The notes under the pieces are model-generated. The model made no database searches. It had not been told where the DNA came from and was given only the letters and a program-made list of their open reading frames with translations. Positions 1 through 5,545 of a stretch of 6,036 nt of DNA are shown here, piece by piece. The stretch comes from Bacteroidales bacterium GP2 (GTDB lineage Bacteria > Bacteroidota > Bacteroidia > Bacteroidales > Muribaculaceae): the NCBI GenBank assembly GCA_001701115.1, contig DAAJ01000004.1, forward strand, positions 1 through 6,036, read 5' to 3'. The position numbers and the translations under genes are program-made. Numbering within the stretch: position 1 is the stretch's first letter; every line of letters starts with the position of its first letter.

Positions 1-10
1 TCAAAAATTT

Positions 11-502
11 TTAGCGGACAGTAATAATTCCGAGCACATATTTTACATCTGGATTCACCGCCCTGGTCCTGTCAAGCAACGCACGGTAGCGTTTATCCCA
101 GTCCGCAGCATCAAGCACTGTATCATTTTCAAGGCAGTAATGTACATCGTTAGTTCCTACAAGAATTGAAACAACATCAGGACAAAGGCTTAGGACATCT
201 TCATCCCATCGTGCCTCTATCCTTGCAAGGTCATCATCTCCAATGCCACGATTGAAAAATTCGTACCCCGCTTCAGGATTGCGGTTGAGATACTCGGTAG
301 CACAAAAAATCATGTAACTGTGCCCGAATATATGGTTCAGGTCATCCCGGTCGCGCTCCGAAGACGGATAAGGACGACCACCGCTTCTGCCCCACCCTCC
401 GTCAGTCACAGAATCACCGATGAATACAACGCGCTTTTCGCTGTAGCCAAAGGCACACACCGCCATTATTAACACAGCGATAACACCGACTCGCTTAACC
501 AT
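11..502 (-). CDS. Secreted SGNH/GDSL-family hydrolase, C-terminally truncated
   Basis: Probable exported esterase of the SGNH (GDSL lipase/acylhydrolase) superfamily; members deacylate lipids or deacetylate polysaccharides, and the substrate cannot be told here. The 163-residue product starts with a signal peptide: K3-R4, then a hydrophobic stretch to about residue 18. Block I is FIGDSVTDGG with nucleophile Ser31; block II is NRGIGDDD with oxyanion Gly86; block III is VGTNDVH with Asn118. Block V (DxxH), which supplies the catalytic Asp and His, is missing: the frame stops just after the beta-strand containing VKYVLG, where relatives continue for roughly 50-80 residues. It is therefore a broken gene or a sequence error near the window edge. 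The start ATG lies 3 nt past the stop of the flavin reductase gene, so the two are probably co-transcribed. Family assignment is firm; intactness is doubtful. Confidence 0.85.
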   Translation of the reverse strand: MVKRVGVIAVLIMAVCAFGYSEKRVVFIGDSVTDGGWGRSGGRPYPSSERDRDDLNHIFGHSYMIFCATEYLNRNPEAGYEFFNRGIGDDDLARIEARWDEDVLSLCPDVVSILVGTNDVHYCLENDTVLDAADWDKRYRALLDRTRAVNPDVKYVLGIITVR

Positions 503-505
503 CGC

Positions 506-1072
506 TTATTTCAGGTCTTTACCGTCATGAAAAGCATTTCCGACGCGAGAACCGAGTGCTACGTATCCGTTGTGTATTGGATCAAATGTAATCAGATGCA
601 TCTTTTCAACATCAGGCTTGCCATCCTCGGCAAGATAAGCCTCATCACATATGATATTGAGAATCTCCGCAATAATATAAAACCCGGTAGGTGATTCATA
701 AAGCTTCTCTTTGATACGGCACTCCATTGTCATAGGGAAACAATTGAAGACCGGTGCATTGACAGTCTCCCCTTTTTCGCTTTTCCAACCGGTTTTCTCT
801 ATTTTGTCCGGATGAGTTTTCCCGCTTACGATTCCAACATAGTCCGAAGCGACCATAGTGTCAACAGTAGCGAAAGCAACTGTAAAGTCGCCACATCTGT
901 TCAGGTTTGCGGTTGTTGCATGCGAGCCCATTGAAATCATTATTTCGTTCATATCCCACTCCCCAGCCCATGCCGCGTTCATGGCATTCGGGCTCCCATC
1001 TTCATTGTATGTACCGATAATCAATACCGGCTGCGGAAGCAGCCACGCTTTTGGCTTAAAATTCTTTTTCAT
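506..1072 (-). CDS. Flavin reductase-like domain protein (flavoredoxin / DIM6-NTAB family)
   Basis: Cytoplasmic FMN-binding split-barrel protein of the Flavin_Reduct family, which includes flavoredoxins and NAD(P)H:flavin oxidoreductases. The precise electron donor and partner cannot be assigned. The domain fills nearly all of the 188 residues: an N-terminal PQPVLIIGTYNEDGSPN strand pair (about 14-29), the NAAWAGEWD segment (32-40), a central SHATTANL stretch typical of the flavin phosphate region, and a C-terminal ITFDP....YVALG..VGNAFHDG motif. Length is normal for the family and no signal peptide is present. Translation signals are unusually good for this phylum: AAGGAG on the minus strand (1086-1081), 8 nt before the ATG. 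It is first of a leftward pair with the SGNH hydrolase and is divergent from the rsmI-like gene. The family is clear; the physiological role is not. Confidence 0.9.
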   Translation of the reverse strand: MKKNFKPKAWLLPQPVLIIGTYNEDGSPNAMNAAWAGEWDMNEIMISMGSHATTANLNRCGDFTVAFATVDTMVASDYVGIVSGKTHPDKIEKTGWKSEKGETVNAPVFNCFPMTMECRIKEKLYESPTGFYIIAEILNIICDEAYLAEDGKPDVEKMHLITFDPIHNGYVALGSRVGNAFHDGKDLK

Positions 1073-1080
1073 CTCTTTGA

Positions 1081-1086
1081 CTCCTT
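1081..1086 (-). promoter_or_regulatory. Shine-Dalgarno of the flavin reductase gene
   Basis: Minus-strand AAGGAG with 8 nt to the ATG ending at 1072. It is the only convincing Shine-Dalgarno in the window; the other genes have A/T-rich or no leader, as is usual in Bacteroidetes. It supports the chosen start. Confidence 0.7.
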
Positions 1087-1106
1087 ATTTAAAGTTAACA
1101 CATCCA

Positions 1107-1114
1107 CAAATTTA
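1107..1114 (-). promoter_or_regulatory. Possible Bacteroidetes -7 element for the leftward pair
   Basis: Minus-strand TAAATTTG matches the Bacteroidetes -7 consensus TAnnTTTG, 34 nt before the flavin reductase start codon. No TTTG -33 element is seen at the expected distance (about 19-21 nt upstream), so support rests on the one box and its position. Confidence 0.4.
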
Positions 1115-1148
1115 GTGAATAGCCGCGAATATATGCGATATAAATTCG

Positions 1149-1156
1149 TAACTTTG
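1149..1156 (+). promoter_or_regulatory. Bacteroidetes -7 element of the rsmI-like operon
   Basis: TAACTTTG is an exact match to the -7 consensus TAnnTTTG and ends 4 nt before the ATG at 1161. Transcription would begin at or very near the start codon, giving a leaderless mRNA. Its first three bases are also an in-frame TAA, so the gene cannot start further upstream. A -33 TTTG is not evident. Confidence 0.6.
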
Positions 1157-1160
1157 TACT

Positions 1161-1886
1161 ATGACAGACCAGCAGAAGACACATACGGGCAAAATTTTTC
1201 TGTTTCCGGTACCGCTGAACGATGGCGATATCAATGCGGTTTTGCCCTCATATAATATCGCCTTAATCAAAAACATAAAGGTTTTTGTAGTGGAAAATAT
1301 CCGCAGTGCAAGGCGTTTTCTGAAAAAATGCGACCGTACCATAGATATTGATACCCTGACATTCTTTACCCTAAACGAACACACTTTGCAGCAGGACATC
1401 CCTCAGATGCTTGAACCGGCATTTGAAGGAAAGGATATTGGTGTGATTTCAGAAGCCGGATGTCCTGCAATTGCCGATCCTGGAGCAGACATTGTGGCAC
1501 TGGCACAGCGCAAAGGCATCGAAGTTATTCCACTTGTGGGTCCCTCAAGCATCCTTATGGGGCTTATGGGATCGGGATTCAACGGTCAGAGTTTTGCTTT
1601 CGCCGGGTATCTGCCGGTAGATGCTTCCACACGTGCCGCACGGCTTAAAGAGATGGAGCGACGCATCAACCGTGAGCACCAGACCCAGATATTCATAGAA
1701 ACCCCGTACCGCAACAACAGGCTGATTCAGGAACTTTGCACTTCCCTCCCATCATCTATGCTGCTATGCGTCGCCTCAGATATTACCGGGGCAAAACAGA
1801 GCATCATAACACGGTCTATCGCTGACTGGAAGAAAGCGGCATTTGACTATTCACACACACCGACAATATTTCTACTCTTCAATTGA
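1161..1886 (+). CDS. RsmI-family SAM-dependent methyltransferase (compact form)
   Basis: Tetrapyrrole-methylase-fold protein related to RsmI, the enzyme that 2'-O-methylates C1402 of 16S rRNA using S-adenosylmethionine. Visible motifs: VISEAGCPAIADPG (95-108, matching the S-D/E-A-G...DPG loop of RsmI), VGPSS (126-130), FAGYLP (147-152) and the IFIETPYRN segment (177-185). At 241 residues it is shorter than E. coli RsmI (286): the usual N-terminal Y-[IV]-V-[AG]-TPIGN motif is replaced by IFLFPVPLN, and the C-terminal extension after the methylase domain is absent. The product may therefore be a paralogue with a different RNA or other target, so I give no symbol. The start is fixed by an in-frame stop at 1149-1151 and no other early start codon. 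It heads a tight operon; the next gene follows after 3 nt. Confidence 0.87.
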   Translation: MTDQQKTHTGKIFLFPVPLNDGDINAVLPSYNIALIKNIKVFVVENIRSARRFLKKCDRTIDIDTLTFFTLNEHTLQQDIPQMLEPAFEGKDIGVISEAGCPAIADPGADIVALAQRKGIEVIPLVGPSSILMGLMGSGFNGQSFAFAGYLPVDASTRAARLKEMERRINREHQTQIFIETPYRNNRLIQELCTSLPSSMLLCVASDITGAKQSIITRSIADWKKAAFDYSHTPTIFLLFN

Positions 1887-1889
1887 CGG

Positions 1890-2918
1890 ATGGCTAAAAA
1901 GATTGATAAATATGGCACTCCGCAACCCGGGCTCTTTGATATTATTGACGATATATTGCCGATAAGGGAAGAACCTATCCCCGTCCACCCCTCTATTGAG
2001 GACTTTGTGGTGGAAATTAAGAAGGAGCAGGAGAAGGAATCAAAGGCAAAGGCTGCCTTTAACCCGCTTGACGAACCTATAGAAATGGATTCGCGTCCCC
2101 GGGATGCAATCCTTTTCAAAAGCTTTGGCAGCGGAAGCAGCGGAAACTGTGCTTTTATTGGGGACCGCAGCGGCGGAATACTCATTGATGCAGGGGTAGA
2201 CGCACGCGCAGTTATTGCCGGGCTTGAATCCATGAACCTATCCATGAAGGATATACATGGAATATGCCTTACCCATGACCATGGCGACCATGTGAGGTGC
2301 GTGTATTCGATAGTTCGCCGGCATACCCACATCAAAGTTTTTTGCACTCCAAAGGCTCTTGCGGGCATTATGCGCCGGCATAGCATTTCACGCCGGCTAA
2401 AAGATTACCACCAACCGATATACAAGGAATTTCCTTTCAAAATAGGCTCATTTGAAATCACTGCTTTTGAAGTGAGCCATGACGGCACCGACAATGCAGG
2501 ATTCTTCATTTCCAAAGGTGATTTGAAAATGACTGTCGCCACAGACCTCGGTTGCATATCTGAGCGGGCAGACTATTATATGCGCCAAGCTAATTTCATT
2601 GTCCTTGAAAGCAATTACGATGCTGAGATGCTCAGGACTGGAAAATATTCTTCCTACCTTAAAGCACGCATTGCCGCATACAATGGTCACATGGACAACG
2701 TTGAAACGGCAAAATATCTTGCATCGATAAAAACTCCCGAGCTCAAAAATGTATTTCTGTGCCATCTGAGCCAGGACAATAACACCCCTGCGCTTGCATT
2801 GTCTACTGTTGCTCAGGCACTCGGCATAACCCCCGGAATAGTGTCACCTCCTGAAACCCTGAGAGTTGAAGTCCTGCCGAGATTCAATGCTTCACCATTA
2901 TACATATTGCGAAAGTAA
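1890..2918 (+). CDS. Metallo-beta-lactamase-fold hydrolase, WalJ/YycJ-like, with N-terminal extension
   Basis: Cytoplasmic metal-dependent hydrolase of the WalJ (YycJ) branch of the metallo-beta-lactamase superfamily; this branch is thought to act on nucleic acid, and the exact substrate is not known to me. Metal ligands are visible in order: THDHGDH (His129, His131, Asp133, His134), His197 in VSHDG, Asp219 in VATDLG, and His292 in CHLSQDNN, the L-S-x-x-N-N ending being typical of the branch. FGSGSSGNC (79-87) opens the fold. Relatives are about 250-270 residues; this one is 342 because of a charged segment of about 72 residues in front, rich in Glu, Lys and Pro with no signal peptide. The extension's role is unknown. 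The gene sits 3 nt after the methylase and 2 nt before rlmN, so it is surely co-transcribed. Confidence 0.88.
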   Translation: MAKKIDKYGTPQPGLFDIIDDILPIREEPIPVHPSIEDFVVEIKKEQEKESKAKAAFNPLDEPIEMDSRPRDAILFKSFGSGSSGNCAFIGDRSGGILIDAGVDARAVIAGLESMNLSMKDIHGICLTHDHGDHVRCVYSIVRRHTHIKVFCTPKALAGIMRRHSISRRLKDYHQPIYKEFPFKIGSFEITAFEVSHDGTDNAGFFISKGDLKMTVATDLGCISERADYYMRQANFIVLESNYDAEMLRTGKYSSYLKARIAAYNGHMDNVETAKYLASIKTPELKNVFLCHLSQDNNTPALALSTVAQALGITPGIVSPPETLRVEVLPRFNASPLYILRK

Positions 2919-2920
2919 TT

Positions 2921-3961
2921 ATGACTGACTCAAAAATTCCGCTTATTGGAAAAACGCTTGAAGAGTTGCAGCTCATTGCAGCCGGATTAGGCATGCCACG
3001 CTTTGCAGCGAAACAGATTGCAGACTGGCTATATGTGAAGCGCGTCACCGATATAAACGCGATGACAAACCTGTCAAAAACTGCAAGGGAAAAACTTTCA
3101 AACCAGTACACTGTCGGTCGCATTGAGCCACTCGAATGTTACCGCAGCAGTGACGGCACTGCGAAATATATTTTTCCCGGTGTGCCAGGAAGAAACATTG
3201 AAGCGGTAATGATTCCGGACAAAGAACGTGCTACCTTGTGCGTAAGCTGCCAGGCAGGATGCAGAATGAATTGCGCATTCTGCATGACCGGCAGAAACGG
3301 ATTTGACGGTAATCTGACAGCAGCGCAGATTATGAACCAGATTCTTTCTGTTGATGAAAGCGAGCGCCTCACTAACATTGTTTTCATGGGAATGGGTGAG
3401 CCGACAGACAACCTTGATGCTGTCCTTTCCACTATTGAAATACTTACCGCACCATGGGGACTTGCATGGAGTCCTAAAAGAATCACTGTTTCAACAATAG
3501 GCAATATCGCCGGATTGAAACGCCTGCTTAATGAAACAAAAGTGCATATTGCCATAAGCGTCCACACACCGTTTGCCGAAGAGCGAAAGGAGATTATGCC
3601 GGTGGAAAAAGCATGGTCGGTTGCTGATGTAATGAACCTTTTGCGCCAGTATGATTTCACCGGACAGCGCCGCCTGTCCGTGGAATATACAATGTGGGCG
3701 GGCAAAAATGATGATATGCGCCATGCACGCGCCCTCGCCCGGCTGTTGCGTGACACTCATGCTCGCGTCAACCTCATCCGTTTCCACAAGATTCCCGGCT
3801 TCGATGGCAAAACAGCTTCAGAGAATGCCATGGTCGAGTTTCGTGACACGCTCAACTCACTTGGAATAACAGCAACCATCCGCGCTTCGCGAGGGGAAGA
3901 CATTATGGCGGCTTGCGGCATGCTTGCCGGAAAATCCAAAAGCGATGGCGGAGCACAATGA
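2921..3961 (+). CDS. rlmN: RlmN, dual-specificity 23S rRNA (A2503-C2) / tRNA (A37-C2) methyltransferase
   Basis: Radical SAM enzyme that methylates C2 of adenosine 2503 in 23S rRNA and A37 in certain tRNAs, affecting peptidyl-transfer-centre function and decoding. The 346 residues match family length. An N-terminal helical RNA-binding domain (about 1-90) is followed by the radical SAM barrel. The cluster motif C-R-M-N-C-A-F-C gives Cys114, Cys118 and Cys121; GMGEP (157-161) is the SAM-binding turn. Both mechanistic cysteines are present: Cys107 in TLCVSC and Cys332 in SRGEDIMAACG, matching E. coli Cys118 and Cys355. The enzyme therefore looks catalytically complete. Cfr would be an alternative, but the C-terminal sequence and housekeeping context fit RlmN. 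It follows the hydrolase gene by 2 nt and its end overlaps the yraN start by 17 nt. Confidence 0.95.
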   Translation: MTDSKIPLIGKTLEELQLIAAGLGMPRFAAKQIADWLYVKRVTDINAMTNLSKTAREKLSNQYTVGRIEPLECYRSSDGTAKYIFPGVPGRNIEAVMIPDKERATLCVSCQAGCRMNCAFCMTGRNGFDGNLTAAQIMNQILSVDESERLTNIVFMGMGEPTDNLDAVLSTIEILTAPWGLAWSPKRITVSTIGNIAGLKRLLNETKVHIAISVHTPFAEERKEIMPVEKAWSVADVMNLLRQYDFTGQRRLSVEYTMWAGKNDDMRHARALARLLRDTHARVNLIRFHKIPGFDGKTASENAMVEFRDTLNSLGITATIRASRGEDIMAACGMLAGKSKSDGGAQ

Positions 3962-4316
3962 CATAGGTTCATGGGGCGAAGAGCAAGCACGAGATTTTCT
4001 TGTAGCGCAAGGGTATGCTATACTGGATACAAACGTCCGCTTCGGGAAAAACGAGCTTGACATTGTGGCGCGGCATCATGACCGCATTGTGTTTGTCGAA
4101 GTGAAAACCCGCACTGATGACGAATACGACCCTCTTGAATCTATCGACAGAAAGAAAATATCTCACCTATGCCGGGGCGCGGAAGCATACGTCAAGGCAT
4201 ACGACATTCCTCACCCTGTGCAATTCGACGTTATTGTGGTAATTGGCGAACCAAAGTCAACTCCGCAGATTCATCACTACCCGGACGCCTTCCTGCCACC
4301 GCTTAGCACCACATAG
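3945..4316 (+). CDS. YraN-family (UPF0102) endonuclease-fold protein
   Basis: Small protein of the YraN/UPF0102 family, which has a predicted PD-(D/E)XK nuclease-like fold; the cellular role is not established. Diagnostic features: GSWGEEQARDFL helix (8-19), NVRFGKNELDIVA with Glu37 and Asp39, and IVFVEVKTR with Glu52 and Lys54, together the putative metal/catalytic core. A final strand containing FDVIVV follows. I chose ATG 3945 (123 residues): it begins right at the conserved N-terminus, whereas the TTG at 3924 adds only seven non-conserved residues inside rlmN. It overlaps rlmN by 17 nt and is the last gene of the run. In E. coli the rsmI (yraL) and yraN genes are also close together, so the pairing here is a meaningful echo. 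No terminator hairpin is evident after it. Confidence 0.88.
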   Translation: MAEHNDIGSWGEEQARDFLVAQGYAILDTNVRFGKNELDIVARHHDRIVFVEVKTRTDDEYDPLESIDRKKISHLCRGAEAYVKAYDIPHPVQFDVIVVIGEPKSTPQIHHYPDAFLPPLSTT

Positions 4317-4371
4317 CCGTTTCCCATTAACTTTTTTTAAAAGGAGTATAATTTCTATTTTGTGGAATTAT

Positions 4372-4400
4372 TATAACTTTGTACTCATTACAAAGTTATA
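4372..4400. promoter_or_regulatory. Perfect inverted repeat over the perR-like promoter (candidate operator)
   Basis: Twelve-base arms TATAACTTTGTA (4372-4383) and TACAAAGTTATA (4389-4400) are exact reverse complements around the 5-base spacer CTCAT. The left arm contains the -7 element; the right arm ends one base before the perR-like ATG (4402). A dimeric repressor bound here would block initiation, so autoregulation by the adjacent Fur-family protein is the obvious reading. It does not have the 7-1-7 geometry of the Bacillus PerR box, although both arms carry a TTATA at their outer edge. An RNA hairpin function is less likely because it lies mostly over the promoter. Confidence 0.6.
4374..4381 (+). 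promoter_or_regulatory. Bacteroidetes -7 element of the perR-like gene
   Basis: TAACTTTG, exact match to TAnnTTTG, 20 nt before the ATG at 4402, giving a very short leader. The bases TAACTTTGTACT (4374-4385) are identical to 1149-1160 in front of the rsmI-like gene. The nearest upstream TTTG (4359-4362) is only 11 nt away, too close for a standard -33 element. Confidence 0.6.
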
Positions 4401-4401
4401 T

Positions 4402-4836
4402 ATGTTACAACAGCCACATACATCCGCCAAAATCGCGACTCAGGCGCTCAACCTTATAAAAGATTGCGGTCTGCGTCCATCTCCGCAGAGAATCGCGGTT
4501 GCGGCTTATGTGCTGTCCCACCGCACCCATCCTACCGCTGATGAAATTTTCATTGGACTTAAAGAGCAATATCCCTCCCTTTCCAAAACCACAGTTTACA
4601 ATACATTGCACTCCCTTGTTTCGAGCAAAGGTGTTCTGGAAGTGAACATTGAGCCCGGAATTGCGAGGTTTGACGGGTGCACGGAGCCCCACGCCCATTT
4701 CCGGTGCTTGAAATGCAACATGATATATGACATCGACCTGCTCGAAATGTCATTCCCGGAAGAATTTGATATTTCTGGAGTGCAGGTCAACCTGACAGGA
4801 TGTTGTCCGCAATGCAGGACAAATCCGAAACCATAA
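4402..4836 (+). CDS. perR: PerR-like peroxide-sensing Fur-family repressor
   Basis: Fur-superfamily DNA-binding regulator; PerR members sense H2O2 by metal-catalysed oxidation of histidine ligands and release peroxide-defence promoters. In the 144-residue product the ligands align with B. subtilis PerR at a constant +6 offset: His43, Asp91, His97, His99 and Asp110 (His37, Asp85, His91, His93, Asp104). The structural zinc pairs are Cys102/Cys105 and Cys135/Cys138. Asp91 (in RFD) is the residue usually taken to separate PerR from Fur and Zur. The recognition helix is around SLSKTTVYNTLHSL (59-72). ATG 4402 is chosen because it opens the normal-length domain and lies after the promoter; the frame is open further upstream, but that would run across yraN and the operator. 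A rubrerythrin gene follows 63 nt later, a classic PerR target. Fur or Zur specificity cannot be wholly excluded. Confidence 0.85.
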   Translation: MLQQPHTSAKIATQALNLIKDCGLRPSPQRIAVAAYVLSHRTHPTADEIFIGLKEQYPSLSKTTVYNTLHSLVSSKGVLEVNIEPGIARFDGCTEPHAHFRCLKCNMIYDIDLLEMSFPEEFDISGVQVNLTGCCPQCRTNPKP

Positions 4837-4866
4837 TTTAACCGAAATAACCCACCTTTTTATAAA

Positions 4867-4881
4867 GTATAATTATTCAAC
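4867..4881. promoter_or_regulatory. PerR-box-like site upstream of the rubrerythrin
   Basis: GTATAATTATTCAAC agrees at 11 of 15 positions with the Bacillus PerR box TTATAATTATTATAA as I recall it; the ten-base core TATAATTATT is exact. It lies 18 nt before the rubrerythrin ATG, near where the promoter should be. AT-rich background makes chance matches easy, so this is a candidate only. Confidence 0.35.
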
Positions 4882-4899
4882 AATCTAACAAACAACAAA

Positions 4900-5451
4900 A
4901 TGAAAAAGAAATTTATCTGCACAGTATGTGGTTATGTTCACGAAGGTGATGAAGCTCCCGAACAGTGCCCCCTCTGCAAAGCTGCGAAGGACAAATTCAA
5001 AGAACTCACTCCTGACGAAGCTCTTAAATTTGTGACAGAGCACAAAATCGGTGTTGCAAAAGACACTGACGAACAGATGATTGCCGACCTTACAGCACAT
5101 TTCAACGGTGAATGCGCCGAAGTGGGAATGTATCTCGCAATGAGCCGCCAGGCAGACCGCGAAGGTTATCCTGAAATTGCTGACGCATTCAAGCGTTATG
5201 CTTTTGAAGAAGCTGAGCATGCTTCAAAGTTTGCCGAACTTCTTGGCGACTGCGTTTGGGATACCAAAACCAACCTTGAAAAGCGCATGGCTGCAGAAGC
5301 CGGAGCCAACGAGGACAAGATGCGCATTGCTGCACGCGCTAAACAGCTGAACCTTGACGCTATCCATGACACAGTTCATGAAATGGCTAAGGATGAAGCT
5401 CGCCACGGTCAGGGCTTTGAAGGACTTTACAAACGCTTCTTCAAGAAATAA
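4900..5451 (+). CDS. Reverse rubrerythrin (N-terminal rubredoxin, C-terminal di-iron domain)
   Basis: Non-haem iron peroxidase of the anaerobic oxidative-stress response; rubrerythrins reduce H2O2 to water with electrons from NAD(P)H via rubredoxin-type centres. Domain order is reversed relative to classical rubrerythrin: a short rubredoxin-like Fe(Cys)4 domain is first (Cys7, Cys10, Cys23, Cys26), then a ferritin-like four-helix bundle (about 55-183). Likely di-iron ligands are Glu71 on the first helix, Glu104 and His107 in FEEAEH, Glu133 on the third helix, and Glu166 and His169 in KDEARH. The 183-residue length and order match the revRbr proteins of clostridia and other anaerobes. The leader is A-rich without a Shine-Dalgarno. 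Its location behind a PerR-like gene suggests peroxide induction. A terminator follows 27 nt after the stop. Confidence 0.93.
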   Translation: MKKKFICTVCGYVHEGDEAPEQCPLCKAAKDKFKELTPDEALKFVTEHKIGVAKDTDEQMIADLTAHFNGECAEVGMYLAMSRQADREGYPEIADAFKRYAFEEAEHASKFAELLGDCVWDTKTNLEKRMAAEAGANEDKMRIAARAKQLNLDAIHDTVHEMAKDEARHGQGFEGLYKRFFKK

Positions 5452-5478
5452 GCACTTCCACAACTATCTATAAAGATG

Positions 5479-5520
5479 CTGCTCCGGATGCGGGAAATCT
5501 GCTCCGGGGCAGTTTTGTTT
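5479..5520 (+). terminator. Intrinsic terminator after the rubrerythrin gene
   Basis: CTGCTCCGGA (5479-5488) pairs with TCCGGGGCAG (5503-5512): ten base pairs including one T-G wobble, around a 14-nt loop, followed directly by TTTTGTTT (5513-5520). Position 27 nt past the rubrerythrin stop fits a rho-independent terminator that separates it from the nitroreductase gene. Confidence 0.75.
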
Positions 5521-5539
5521 CAGAACAAAAACGCCCCGG
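5504..5539. other. Second hairpin sharing the terminator's right arm
   Basis: CCGGGGC (5504-5510) also pairs with GCCCCGG (5533-5539), and TTTTGTT (5513-5519) with AACAAAA (5524-5530), separated by a 2x2 mismatch and closed by a 4-base loop (TCAG). It cannot coexist with the terminator stem because both use 5504-5510. It may simply make the terminator work on the opposite strand or stabilise a 3' end. Confidence 0.5.
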
Positions 5540-5545
5540 TAGGCA

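Noticed and set aside
454..470. Possible lipobox around Cys16 of the SGNH hydrolase
   Set aside because: Residues before the Cys are M-A-V, and Val at -1 does not fit the lipobox; an ordinary signal peptide is more likely.
858..1115. 85-codon plus-strand frame inside the flavin reductase region
   Set aside because: Antisense shadow of the flavin reductase gene; hydrophobic by composition only.
1847..2386. 179-codon open frame on the minus strand
   Set aside because: It lies entirely antisense to the hydrolase gene and the end of the methylase, and its translation (Ser/Ile-rich, no motif) looks like a shadow of the real frame.
3139..3756. 205-codon open frame on the minus strand
   Set aside because: Antisense to the radical SAM core of rlmN, whose catalytic residues are all intact on the plus strand; no recognisable domain.
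3924..3944. TTG start for the yraN-like gene
   Set aside because: It adds seven non-conserved residues inside rlmN; ATG 3945 begins at the family N-terminus.
4339..4346. AAAAGGAG resembling a Shine-Dalgarno
   Set aside because: No start codon follows at a usable distance; the nearest GTG (4362) opens only four codons.
4317..4371. Terminator after the yraN-like gene
   Set aside because: There is a T-run (4332-4338) but no GC-rich hairpin before it, so I do not call one.
4243..4401. Extended N-terminus for the perR-like gene
   Set aside because: The longer frame would run through the end of the yraN-like gene, the -7 element and the palindrome, and adds basic residues unlike any Fur-family N-terminus.
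5479..5507. Direct repeat CTGCTCCGG (two copies, 20-bp period)
   Set aside because: It follows from the quasi-symmetric terminator stem; two copies are not evidence for an array or attachment site.
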